Virus record (IMG/VR): IMGVR_UViG_3300034073_000569
Location: 1 to 64,000 of that record
Source: a virus
Length of the DNA stretch: 64,000 nt
Strand: one strand, 5' to 3'
Shown here piece after piece: positions 20,008-27,752 of this stretch. The notes beneath the pieces are model-generated. The model was not told the origin of the DNA. It saw only the letters and a list, made by a program, of their open reading frames with translations, and ran no database searches. Each line of letters begins with the position of its first letter. Within the stretch, counting starts at the first letter, position 1. The position numbers were made by a program, and so were the translations under genes.

Positions 20008-21324
20008 TTAAACATTATGGGTAAATTCAGATACTTTACCTTTAGTTAAGTCATGTATTTCCATAACTGCTTGACGCTTAGAGCCTGTAAACTTGTTATG
20101 GTAATGCCAATAATCTGATTTAGATAGAGAAGGAAGATGTTTAATTGTAAAACCATGTACCTCATTATCCGTCACAAACTCAGTTATCTTCTTTGTATGG
20201 AAGTGTCCTGTATAACATGTACGATATACAGTCTGACCCCACTGATGTGGAAACTCTGTAGCATACACTAAAGCTGTCATCTTCTTAGTTACATCACCAT
20301 GCTCAAACGCAAAGAAATTATTACCCCAAGTAACAACCTTTCTTTCCGCATAAGTAGCATCAAACGTAATAGATATCTCTTGAGTAAAGCACTTAGATAA
20401 AGCATGTACCAAATGATAAGAAGATAATCGGTCATGGTTACCAGGTAGGTAAACCACTTCTAATTCTTTACAGAACTGCTTGATAAAATTAACTGACCAG
20501 AACATGGCATCAAAAGCCTCATCATAAGCATCCTGAGCTCTAAGGTCAGAGTCTACTGGTGTCCCCTTAGTAGTTAATCCACCAAAGGTATCCATGTTAA
20601 GAAGGTCTCCTCCTATCACATATATGATCTTTTCTACTTTATGAGAGTAATAAGATCTTAGTACAAGACTCTTAATGCTCTCTTTAAAGTCATCTACTAC
20701 TGATAGATTACCTTCTTTACCAAAGTGGAGATCTTGAATAGACAAGATCCCCACAGTTGGGTTATCAAATTTGTCATTAACAAATACCTCTGCAACGGGT
20801 TTATATGACGGATTAAAATTCTGTAAAGTTTCTTGTAATAAGTCTTTGGGTTCTAAGACTTTCTGAGTAACCATGGCTGAGATTAGCCAATAGTCTTTGT
20901 GTTGTTTGTTCCAGTAGGAACTAAGCTTCCACTTATCTGTATCTATTTTTAATATCCTAATTATCTCTTCTGGACTCTTAGGTTCAGTAAAGGCTATACC
21001 TTTTACTTCTGCTACACCTTCTTCAAGGTTTTCCTTCCATTCTACGACCTTTTCTTTAGTTTGGTTGATGGTATCTACCAAATGGTTTTCAAGGTCTGAA
21101 ATGTACTGATTCTTGATGGTTTCATCATCTATCAGTTCTAGCATTCTTTTACCAACTAAATCTACAAGACTAATATCTAGTTCATTTTGTAGTAGATCTT
21201 TTGTTTGTAAAATTTGTTTCTTGATCTCTTGGTATTTTTGTAGTGAAATACCTAACTTTAAAGCACAGAACTCATCAGTTTTTTTCCATCTGAGAGAGCC
21301 ATACACCTGATTGATTAACGTCAT
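20008..21324 (-). CDS. Calcineurin-like metallophosphoesterase with N-terminal helical domain
   Basis: The C-terminal half carries all metallophosphoesterase motifs in order: SIQDLHFG (D198, H200), VIGGDLLN (D240), YLPGNHDR (N296, H297), FEHGD (H342) and YTGHFHTK (H374, H376). These residues bind the two metals and the phosphate. The N-terminal 190 residues are helical, starting with a possible helix-turn-helix (FCALKLGISLQKYQEIKKQI), and could bind DNA or a partner. Metallophosphoesterases are known in crAss-like genomes. It could be a nuclease or phosphatase acting on DNA or RNA; the substrate cannot be told. It is preceded by a 167-base gap with hairpins and probably has its own promoter. 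Confidence 0.88.
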   Translation of the reverse strand: MTLINQVYGSLRWKKTDEFCALKLGISLQKYQEIKKQILQTKDLLQNELDISLVDLVGKRMLELIDDETIKNQYISDLENHLVDTINQTKEKVVEWKENLEEGVAEVKGIAFTEPKSPEEIIRILKIDTDKWKLSSYWNKQHKDYWLISAMVTQKVLEPKDLLQETLQNFNPSYKPVAEVFVNDKFDNPTVGILSIQDLHFGKEGNLSVVDDFKESIKSLVLRSYYSHKVEKIIYVIGGDLLNMDTFGGLTTKGTPVDSDLRAQDAYDEAFDAMFWSVNFIKQFCKELEVVYLPGNHDRLSSYHLVHALSKCFTQEISITFDATYAERKVVTWGNNFFAFEHGDVTKKMTALVYATEFPHQWGQTVYRTCYTGHFHTKKITEFVTDNEVHGFTIKHLPSLSKSDYWHYHNKFTGSKRQAVMEIHDLTKGKVSEFTHNV

Positions 21325-21417
21325 AGTTGTTTGGATTGGGTATATGGTGTATAAAGTTAGCTTACTTTATTTATAAATAATACTTTTTATACACAAAATA
21401 TCAACATTTTAAAAATT

Positions 21418-21480
21418 AGCCCCCACTATAGAAATAGCAGGGGCTTTGTTTGTCAGGTGGAAACCAACAAAACCACTGAC
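21418..21480 (-). terminator. Two consecutive hairpins closing the fibre operon
   Basis: Downstream of the 231-residue gene come two inverted repeats: GTCA/GTGG...CCAC/TGAC (21452-21480) and AGCCCC...GGGGCT (21418-21445). In minus-strand reading the second is followed by AATTTTT, as in a terminator. On the plus strand the first is followed by six T residues, so that strand could be stopped too. The rest of the gap to 21324 is AT-rich leader of the phosphoesterase gene; I see no certain promoter in it. Confidence 0.6.
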
Positions 21481-21491
21481 TTTTTTATATC

Positions 21492-22187
21492 TTAATCACC
21501 TACATATGATGCTCCTGGACATGATCCTCCAGTACTAGAATTTCCTGCACATACACCACTAATTGTAGTTGTACCTGTTGAAGTATTACCACCTCCATTA
21601 ACTGTCATAATAGTTAATGATGCTGAAATCATACTAGATGTTGAATTATTTGTAAAGATTGACGTATTAATGTTTACTACACCACCAACCGGAATAGTAA
21701 TATTTTTATAAAGATCTAATGTTACACCTGCACTAGAACCCGGTTGAAAACATCCACTTGTTCCACTTACTAAAAAGTCAGGACTTGTTGATCCCATAGA
21801 AGCACTTAACCATGCTGTATTAGTAGGTGTAAGTAAGCCAGAAATTGCAAGTTTTACTCTAACTACATCACCAACTGTACCAGTAAGATTATAATTACCA
21901 TAACCACTACTACATGGAATACCAACTGCTAAAGTAGCAGCACCACTTGATCCGGCCACTGCTGTAAAACTAGTAGGTGTTGAATAAACTCCACCACCAC
22001 AAGATGCTTCTACAGTACCACTATATGAAGTACCATTAAGACCTGTAATCACTACAGGAGAACTATACGGATTAGGTGTGATTACAATAGCACTAGCTGG
22101 ACTACTTGTAGGCCAGTAAGTAACTCTATAACCTCCTTGAGGATCAGGAGATGTTTCCGCAAACGTTATGGTTAATGTATTAGACAT
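21492..22187 (-). CDS. FN3/Ig-like adhesion protein, 231 aa
   Basis: The N-terminal 75 residues (MSNTLTITFAETSPDPQGGY, then RVTYWPTSSP) form an FN3-like beta-sandwich with the typical VVITGLNGTSYSGTVEASCG end. It is a clear paralogue of the start of the 379-residue gene ([20 protein letters not shown]). The rest is Ser/Thr/Gly-rich and beta-rich, ending in a Cys-Gly-Ser tail (NSSTGGSCPGASYVGD) like many flavobacterial surface proteins. As the last gene of the adhesion module it is probably a peripheral decoration or receptor-binding protein. Start ATG 22187 overlaps the preceding gene by eight bases. Confidence 0.7.
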   Translation of the reverse strand: MSNTLTITFAETSPDPQGGYRVTYWPTSSPASAIVITPNPYSSPVVITGLNGTSYSGTVEASCGGGVYSTPTSFTAVAGSSGAATLAVGIPCSSGYGNYNLTGTVGDVVRVKLAISGLLTPTNTAWLSASMGSTSPDFLVSGTSGCFQPGSSAGVTLDLYKNITIPVGGVVNINTSIFTNNSTSSMISASLTIMTVNGGGNTSTGTTTISGVCAGNSSTGGSCPGASYVGD

Positions 22188-22383
22188 GGCTATTTATCCA
22201 GTTTGTTACGTCATCATTAGATATCAATACTTCACTTAATTCACTATTGTCCTTCATTACAATAAAAAAGTCTTCTTCAAACTTTTTGTATATAATAAAG
22301 TCATGACCATTTTGAACTATAGAATTTTGTTTAGTAAAGTCCGCACCTAAATTACTGACAATTATATTAATTAAATGTTTCAT
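22180..22383 (-). CDS. Small protein of unknown function, 67 aa
   Basis: The frame overlaps the upstream gene by one base and the downstream gene by eight, which supports a real coupled gene. The protein is mixed alpha/beta, slightly acidic (DFIIYKKFEEDFFIVMKDNS), without Cys or a signal peptide. It could be a small chaperone for one of the two adjacent FN3 proteins, as small genes next to fibre genes often are; this is a guess. Confidence 0.6.
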   Translation of the reverse strand: MKHLINIIVSNLGADFTKQNSIVQNGHDFIIYKKFEEDFFIVMKDNSELSEVLISNDDVTNWINSHV

Positions 22384-23522
22384 TATATAGCTGGAGTGGT
22401 TGTATCATTAATATCTATAGTTCCAATATTGGTACTTCTGTTATAAGTAATAACAGCAATTCTCTGTCCTCTAGAAAGATTAGCAGATACGTTTGGTACT
22501 TCTACATCTGAAGATCCTGTAGCTAAACCACCATCGTCTTTATAAGCTGTAATTACTTTGCTTGAAGAAGTTCCAGCAAATGTACCAACAGCTGTAGGAT
22601 TAGTAAAATTATAAGCAGGCGTACCAGATGACCCTTGCTTAACCATACAACCGCCTTTATAAAGTGTAAAGCCAATATTAACAGCTTGTGTTCCTATTTC
22701 TCCCCACCATAAAGCTCTACAATCAATTACTATTTCATTCTGACCTGCAGGAATTAGTGTAAAATCAATCATAGTAGCTTCAAAACCTTGTTGAAGATTA
22801 TCAGACCCCCAAATAGCTAATGGCTTAATAGCTACATTACAAACGTTACCACTTTCTATATAACTTGCTGTTTGAGGAGTTCTAGTATATTGACCAAAAC
22901 CAATGTATGTACCAGCAGGAACTTGTCCTGAAACAACAGGTAATTGATCAGCATAAGTAGTTCCTTCTATGGATACAATCCTTGTTCTTGTATCTAAATC
23001 TCTACCATCTGTAAACTGATAAGTAACAACCATATAGTCAGCATCAAATGTAAATGATGTTTGACCCACTTCAATACTTTCAGTTTTTGTACAAGTAGTT
23101 ACAGTATCGGTAACTGTTACAGTATATGTAACTCCCGCACTTAATCCTGTAGCAGTTTGTGTTGTCTGTATAGGGTTAGTGTTCCAACTATATGTATATG
23201 TTCCAGATCCGCCAGTTACTGATGTAACTGTAGCTGTACCATCTGTTCCAGCTTGGTTAGTAGGATTAGTTGTATTTAATACTAACGCTAACTCACAAAC
23301 TTGATCCTCAAAAGAAACTCTTGTAGAGTTTCCAAAGCTACATACAGATTCAATAGTACCCGTATAAGATGTAGCTGTTAGACCGGTTATTACAGCAGGA
23401 CTACCTGTAACAGTAGTTGTCAAAATAGTACCCGGAGTACTAGTTGCCCAATATCTAACTAGATATCCTCCAGATGGAGCTGGAGAAGCTTCAGTAAATT
23501 CTATAGTTAGTTGGTTAGCCAT
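22383..23522 (-). CDS. Adhesion protein with FN3-like domain and SprB-type repeat, 379 aa
   Basis: Residues 1-70 are FN3-like ([20 protein letters not shown]). About residues 83-152 form a SprB-like repeat with the hallmarks [19 protein letters not shown], then [16 protein letters not shown] and a Cys shortly after. This repeat is typical of SprB and other large adhesins of gliding Bacteroidota. The C-terminal 220 residues are another beta-rich region with [13 protein letters not shown] and [15 protein letters not shown] virion surface protein that binds or mimics host surface polymers is likely. It shares its N-terminal domain with the 231-residue gene two genes downstream. The domain assignment is by pattern; the binding function is inferred. 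Confidence 0.75.
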   Translation of the reverse strand: MANQLTIEFTEASPAPSGGYLVRYWATSTPGTILTTTVTGSPAVITGLTATSYTGTIESVCSFGNSTRVSFEDQVCELALVLNTTNPTNQAGTDGTATVTSVTGGSGTYTYSWNTNPIQTTQTATGLSAGVTYTVTVTDTVTTCTKTESIEVGQTSFTFDADYMVVTYQFTDGRDLDTRTRIVSIEGTTYADQLPVVSGQVPAGTYIGFGQYTRTPQTASYIESGNVCNVAIKPLAIWGSDNLQQGFEATMIDFTLIPAGQNEIVIDCRALWWGEIGTQAVNIGFTLYKGGCMVKQGSSGTPAYNFTNPTAVGTFAGTSSSKVITAYKDDGGLATGSSDVEVPNVSANLSRGQRIAVITYNRSTNIGTIDINDTTTPAI

Positions 23523-23530
23523 TAATTATA

Positions 23531-23980
23531 TTATTCTATACAAGCACTTAAGTAAGTAAACTGTCCACCCGTTACGCTTCCTTCTACAGCACATACTGTT
23601 TGAGGAGCACCTGAATTATTATAGATACTTATTGGTTGTAGATCAGTACAAGATGTATAACTATAATCCGCAGTATCTAATAATCTATAACTTGCACAAC
23701 TAGTATTAAGACCAGTTACTCCAAATGTTTCTAATTCAGTTAGTTCACCTGTTCCACAATCTGCTAAAATTCTTCCTTCAATACTATAACAAGTTGGTAC
23801 GTTAGGGATTGAAATTGGATTAGTAGTTTTATTAGGAACAGTTTTCCAAGTTAAACTACCTACAACTCTCCATTGAACAGTATATCCACTTGCTGGTAAA
23901 ATATTACTAGCTGATGTATAATTAACAACTAAAGTTTTAAAAGATGAGCAGGGGAAATCCGCTCTATTACTTTCTGGCAT
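23531..23980 (-). CDS. FN3-like virion surface protein, 149 aa
   Basis: A small beta-sandwich protein with an FN3-type core: SGYTVQWRVVGSLTWKTVPN followed by IPNVPTCYSIEGRILADCG. Five or more Cys residues suggest stabilised loops. The C-terminus (SGAPQTVCAVEGSVTGGQFT) resembles a second small beta domain. It lies in the run of Ig-like genes and is separated from its neighbours by about ten bases. It is probably a tail or fibre decoration protein. Confidence 0.65.
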   Translation of the reverse strand: MPESNRADFPCSSFKTLVVNYTSASNILPASGYTVQWRVVGSLTWKTVPNKTTNPISIPNVPTCYSIEGRILADCGTGELTELETFGVTGLNTSCASYRLLDTADYSYTSCTDLQPISIYNNSGAPQTVCAVEGSVTGGQFTYLSACIE

Positions 23981-23992
23981 AATTTAATTAGT

Positions 23993-24649
23993 TTATACAA
24001 TAGTTCCAGTTCCAGATACTTTAACAGGAGATCCTACAAAAGCTTTAAAACTTTGTGGAGTTCCTTGTGTAACAGAAATATTAAATATTTGATGATTAGA
24101 ACCTGTAGCTTTAACTACTGTAGCACCACCTGATAATGCTGTAGTTGGTACTGCTGATGCAACAAACGTTGTTGTTGTAGGTACAGAAAGAACAGTAGAT
24201 CCTGCTGCAAACGCTCCAACACCTGCTGTTACTTCTAATGTCATACCTACAGCTAAACCAGTTGTTGAACCAACTGTAATTGTAGCACTATCACTTGTAG
24301 CTCCTGCTGTAGAAGTATATACAGGACCAAGTCCTAAATAACTTACAACCATAGGAGTAGTTGTAGTAGATGTAGCTGTATAAGTAGTTAACGGAATAGC
24401 TGTATCAATTACACTGTTAACTACTTTATGTAATTTAGTTAATACTGTAAGTAAACGATCACCATTAACAATACCTAAAGCTGGAAGATTTGGTCCAGTA
24501 AACTTTACACAATCTGTAAACAATATCTCATCACAAGGCTCTCCTCCTACACAAGGTGGAAGATTGATAGCATTTGATGGTGGGCAATCTGCACAACCAT
24601 CGTTACAGTTTGCTAAAGGTAAAGCCGTATCGTTACAACCGCATGACAT
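23993..24649 (-). CDS. Cys-rich fibre/adaptor protein, 218 aa
   Basis: The N-terminal 60 residues contain ten Cys and end in CVKFTGPNLPALGIVNGDRL, the same pattern as CVIWQGPDLSCINLCNGDAV in the 413-residue protein. This GP-x-L-...-I-x-NGD motif probably marks a common attachment domain. The C-terminal part is Thr/Ser/Val/Gly-rich beta structure (STTGLAVGMTLEVTAGVG). I interpret it as a fibre or tail decoration protein anchored by its N-terminus. No other function is visible. Confidence 0.65.
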   Translation of the reverse strand: MSCGCNDTALPLANCNDGCADCPPSNAINLPPCVGGEPCDEILFTDCVKFTGPNLPALGIVNGDRLLTVLTKLHKVVNSVIDTAIPLTTYTATSTTTTPMVVSYLGLGPVYTSTAGATSDSATITVGSTTGLAVGMTLEVTAGVGAFAAGSTVLSVPTTTTFVASAVPTTALSGGATVVKATGSNHQIFNISVTQGTPQSFKAFVGSPVKVSGTGTIV

Positions 24650-24674
24650 ATCTATAAATATTTAAATGTTTTAA

Positions 24675-25229
24675 TTAAGTTTCAGGTTCTAGTGTTGCTA
24701 CAACATTTGTAGGAATACTACATACTGGAGGAGCAGCTGTTGTAACATCTTCAAACAAACAATCAGTTTTTGTTAAATCACCAGCTGATGGAACAACTCT
24801 AATTTTATATGTAGTAGATGCAGTTAATCCTGTAAATGTTCCTGTACGTGTTGTTGTTCCTGTAGGAGTAGAAGATGCAACTTCTGTTGTTCCAGCTGAG
24901 TCAAACAACTTAACCACATAAGTATCTACATCACCACCAACTTCATCAAAGGTATATGCAATAGTACTATCAGTAGAAGTAGCTGTAACAGTTGGACAAA
25001 CAATATATATCTTGTTAAGAGTTACACTAGGGGCAGGAGTTCCACCTGAACAATAAGTAACTATTCTAAAGTTATATATTAAATTACTATTAAGCCCTGT
25101 TACAGTTGATGTAGTAGCACTACCACCAACTGTTTCAAATGTTATCCATGTACTAGAACTATTCAGCTTGTACTGAACATTCTGTGAGGTAGCACCAGCT
25201 CCTATTGACCAAGATAACGTTGCGTTCAT
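24675..25229 (-). CDS. Tandem FN3-domain protein, 184 aa
   Basis: Two FN3 domains can be seen: NATLSWSIGAGATSQNVQYK to about residue 62, and CPTVTATSTDSTIAYTFDEV to about residue 160. The protein starts in the middle of strand B of the first domain, and the missing first strand (ITSVSATLE) is the end of the upstream gene, whose TAA lies one base before this ATG. It ends with IPTNVVATLEPET, again the first strand of an FN3 domain. The gene is either reinitiated after the upstream stop or joined by frameshifting. The role is a structural Ig-like extension. Confidence 0.68.
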   Translation of the reverse strand: MNATLSWSIGAGATSQNVQYKLNSSSTWITFETVGGSATTSTVTGLNSNLIYNFRIVTYCSGGTPAPSVTLNKIYIVCPTVTATSTDSTIAYTFDEVGGDVDTYVVKLFDSAGTTEVASSTPTGTTTRTGTFTGLTASTTYKIRVVPSAGDLTKTDCLFEDVTTAAPPVCSIPTNVVATLEPET

Positions 25230-25230
25230 G

Positions 25231-26472
25231 TTATTCTAATGTTGCACTTACAGATGTAATGATAGGGCATGGAAGAGGTACATCAAACGTAGCCACTTTA
25301 GAACATGTGTTACCATTTTTAGTTACACAACCTTCTACAGTAACTGTATAGTTTTGACTAGGACTTAAGGAAGCTCCAGTTACATCAAAGGTAATACCAT
25401 CAGTATCACTTTGAGCTGCTACTAAATCAACATAACCAGTATAAATATGACCAGATGTATCTTTAATTGTTACTTTAGATCCTTGAGCATTGCAGTTTGT
25501 AAAGCCTGCAGGAACTACAGTACTACCAGAGAAGAATAATGTAACTTGTGTACGAGCTTCATTAGCTGCTGCACTAAATCCAAGAAGGAATGCAGAACAA
25601 TCAGTAGTACCAGCTGTATTTTTAAGATCGTAAATAGCTGATCTCATATCACATAACACTACCCATAAGTTTTTAATAGCTCCTGCTACTGTACCGGATA
25701 AAGCATCTCCTGTTGAAGGAACCCATCCAGTTAAACCACTTACGTAGCCAGGTTGACTAAGTGCATTTTGTGTAGCTAAGCCTTGACACTGCTGTCCAAC
25801 AGCTGCAGTTAAACCTGCATTAGTTCCAAGTACACTTCTTAAATTACAATATTGTGCCTCTAATTCATCTACTACTAAATTCATAGCGGTAGGTGTTGAA
25901 GGAAGAATACAATTAGGAGTTACAGTAGGAAGAGTTACACTAGGTGCATTCTCTAATGCAGTAATTCTTGTATTATAAGTAGCTAAAGTAGTTGTATGAC
26001 CATCTACTGTAGCTTTTAGAGTACAAAATTGATTACCTAATCTTAAAGTAAATTGATTATGAACAAGTTGTGTAATAGTCTGACCTGTTGCCGGATCAGT
26101 ATATTGTAAACAAGTAGGTAGTAAAAGATTAGGTTCTTCATAACCACCATCAGCACCTGGTAAATTTTCAATAGTTGTACTTAAACAACACACTTTATCT
26201 ATAATAAAATCCAACACTGCTGACAGGGTTTTATTAGTAGGTGCAGGATTTGTAGATGCACAAAAAGAAACTAGACAAGATAAGTCTAAAGTAGATAAGT
26301 CTAAAGCTGATTGTATTGTACACAGCTGTGTTGCAAGCTTATATACTACATCAGATACAGCATCACCGTTGCAGAGGTTAATGCATGATAGATCCGGCCC
26401 TTGCCAAATTACACAATTTGAGGAAACCGGAGAACAACCCTTATCAGCAGTATTGGATTTTACAGGTAGCAT
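25231..26472 (-). CDS. Cys-rich fibre protein, 413 aa
   Basis: The start MLPVKSNTADKGCSPVSSNC leads into CVIWQGPDLSCINLCNGDAV, the attachment-type motif shared with the 218-residue gene. The middle is a series of Cys-containing helical segments (QLCTIQSALD, QFCTLKATVD, QYCNLRSVLG) spaced by loops, which could form a coiled trimeric stalk. The C-terminal 110 residues are an Ig-like domain (SPSQNYTVTVEGCVTKNGNT) ending at the first strand of a further FN3 domain. It probably trimerises and displays the Ig-like region at the tail. Function is inferred from the pattern of repeats. Confidence 0.68.
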   Translation of the reverse strand: MLPVKSNTADKGCSPVSSNCVIWQGPDLSCINLCNGDAVSDVVYKLATQLCTIQSALDLSTLDLSCLVSFCASTNPAPTNKTLSAVLDFIIDKVCCLSTTIENLPGADGGYEEPNLLLPTCLQYTDPATGQTITQLVHNQFTLRLGNQFCTLKATVDGHTTTLATYNTRITALENAPSVTLPTVTPNCILPSTPTAMNLVVDELEAQYCNLRSVLGTNAGLTAAVGQQCQGLATQNALSQPGYVSGLTGWVPSTGDALSGTVAGAIKNLWVVLCDMRSAIYDLKNTAGTTDCSAFLLGFSAAANEARTQVTLFFSGSTVVPAGFTNCNAQGSKVTIKDTSGHIYTGYVDLVAAQSDTDGITFDVTGASLSPSQNYTVTVEGCVTKNGNTCSKVATFDVPLPCPIITSVSATLE

Positions 26473-26496
26473 ATATTATTGTATATCAATGAGTTA

Positions 26497-27003
26497 TTAA
26501 CAATCAACCACATTGTCTGCACCAAACAGACCTTCTAGTTTTGTTCTTAAATGACTGTAACCAAACGCAAATACATCTACACCTTCTGCAGATGATAAAT
26601 CAGGAACAGTCTTAGTGATTGTTTCTTGTACATCTTGCTCTTGCATCTCAATACGAGTTCTAGTAACAGTAGTAGTCTCAGAATTACCATCTGCATCTGG
26701 AGAACCAGTTACTTCTTCAGTAAATTCTACTTCTACAGGTACAGTACGTCTTACAGTTATCGTTTCTTCAACTTGCTGAGTTAAAGCAACATATAGACTC
26801 TCACCAATTTGTTGGTTACGAGCTACACCACCATTCATTCCTGGATAAGATGATACAGAAGTAGCATCATCCTGACTTTGAAAAAGTTCAATTCTGAAGT
26901 TAGCAGATCCATATTTAGAGATCTGATAATCAGCTATACGTACATATGCTTCAGAAGTAATACCTTTATCGGTTCCAATCTGAGCTGTGATTTTAAGTGC
27001 CAT
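26497..27003 (-). CDS. Virion-type protein of unknown function, 168 aa
   Basis: The protein is beta-rich at the start (MALKITAQIGTDKGITSEAY) and has an acidic Thr/Glu-rich middle (VEVEFTEEVTGSPDADGN). The end is compact and aromatic (VFAFGYSHLRTKLEGLFG). It is the first gene after the 27.07 kb terminator, so it probably begins a new transcription unit that continues into the FN3 genes. I recognise no family. A baseplate or fibre-network connector is a reasonable guess from position. Confidence 0.6.
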   Translation of the reverse strand: MALKITAQIGTDKGITSEAYVRIADYQISKYGSANFRIELFQSQDDATSVSSYPGMNGGVARNQQIGESLYVALTQQVEETITVRRTVPVEVEFTEEVTGSPDADGNSETTTVTRTRIEMQEQDVQETITKTVPDLSSAEGVDVFAFGYSHLRTKLEGLFGADNVVDC

Positions 27004-27028
27004 ACTATTTATGTTTAGATTTTAAGTA

Positions 27029-27049
27029 GTCTACAATATAATATACATT
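27029..27049 (-). promoter_or_regulatory. Possible promoter of the Ig-like gene unit
   Basis: Minus-strand AATGTATATTATATTGTAGA lies 26 bases before the ATG at 27003 and directly after a terminator. Similar TGTATATT...TGTAGA elements lie before the genes at 54138 and, less well, 47199. The -33 TTG is not clearly placed. Confidence 0.35.
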
Positions 27050-27066
27050 ATTTTTGTTGAAATAAC

Positions 27067-27092
27067 AAAAAAACCACCCCAGGTGGGATGGT
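27067..27092 (-). terminator. Rho-independent terminator
   Basis: Minus-strand ACCATCCC-ACCT-GGGGTGGT is an 8-bp stem with a 4-base loop, followed by seven T residues. It lies 28 bases after the stop of the 170-residue gene and separates it from the Ig-like genes. Confidence 0.85.
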
Positions 27093-27120
27093 CTTTTCTA
27101 TAAATAAAGAGAGGGCAGGA

Positions 27121-27633
27121 CTAATTTAAAGGAACCACTTTAGTTTCTTCAATCTTAATAAGCTTAAAGAATGTACCATAGTTCTCAGATGTTTCTACCT
27201 TTTCAAAGTCATCTAATGTAAATGCCTTATACTCAAGCTCTTTCTCTGTTTGAAGAAGTTCATTAAACTCTCTTTCAAAATCTTGATAAGCTGGATTGAT
27301 TACCTTTTTGGTAAACCAGTTACCATCTTTGTCAATATCCTTAACTGGTTGTCCTTCAGAGTCTAACTCTTCAATAACCATAGGAATAGAGATGCCGCCC
27401 TTTTCATCTTCCTTACCATACTTCTTGATAAGGTCGTTCTTTAATTCTTCTACAGAAGCTTTTTCTGCAGCTACTTTCTTACCTAGTTCTGTTAACCAGT
27501 ACTTAGTAACTAAAGATAATTTCTCCTGAATAAGTCCAGAAGCAACTTTCTCACCAGTTTGTTGGTTTGTTAAACCGTTGAGTTCAGCATCTAGATTGTA
27601 GAACTCAAACAATTTTAAAGAAATTTTTTCCAT
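27121..27633 (-). CDS. Phage protein of unknown function with its own promoter and terminator, 170 aa
   Basis: A helical, charged protein with pattern KNDLIKKYGKEDEKGG ... FEREFNELLQTEKELEYKAF ... FTLDDFEK. This resembles a widespread small phage family in which a KYG-x-x-DE-x-G segment is followed by a helix F-x-x-E-x-x-ELL and a V/LEY-KAF strand; I give no Pfam name. It is not a fibre: there are no beta repeats and no Cys. It has a Bacteroidota-type promoter 30-68 bases upstream and a strong terminator directly downstream, so it can be expressed apart from the late operon. A regulatory or early role is possible but unproven. Confidence 0.78.
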   Translation of the reverse strand: MEKISLKLFEFYNLDAELNGLTNQQTGEKVASGLIQEKLSLVTKYWLTELGKKVAAEKASVEELKNDLIKKYGKEDEKGGISIPMVIEELDSEGQPVKDIDKDGNWFTKKVINPAYQDFEREFNELLQTEKELEYKAFTLDDFEKVETSENYGTFFKLIKIEETKVVPLN

Positions 27634-27663
27634 TGTTTTTTAAATTTTTAGATTAATCTGTTA

Positions 27664-27701
27664 CAAATATAACAAATATATACAAATCTAGTACCAAACA
27701 A
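27664..27701 (-). promoter_or_regulatory. Bacteroidota-type promoter for the 170-aa gene
   Basis: Minus-strand TTG (27701-27699), an 18-base spacer, then TATATTTG (27680-27673) matches the flavobacterial sigma-A consensus TTG-N17-23-TAnnTTTG. A second TATATTTG lies at 27671-27664. The ATG is at 27633. Confidence 0.65.
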
Positions 27702-27752
27702 GTTATCCACAAATGTTAATGACTAATTGACAGATAAGTTCATACAATTTAG

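Noticed and set aside
19992-20012. Inverted repeat TTTAAACT/AGTTTAAA as a terminator after the phosphoesterase gene
   Set aside because: It overlaps the stop codon, is entirely AT-rich and has no adjacent T-run on the minus strand.
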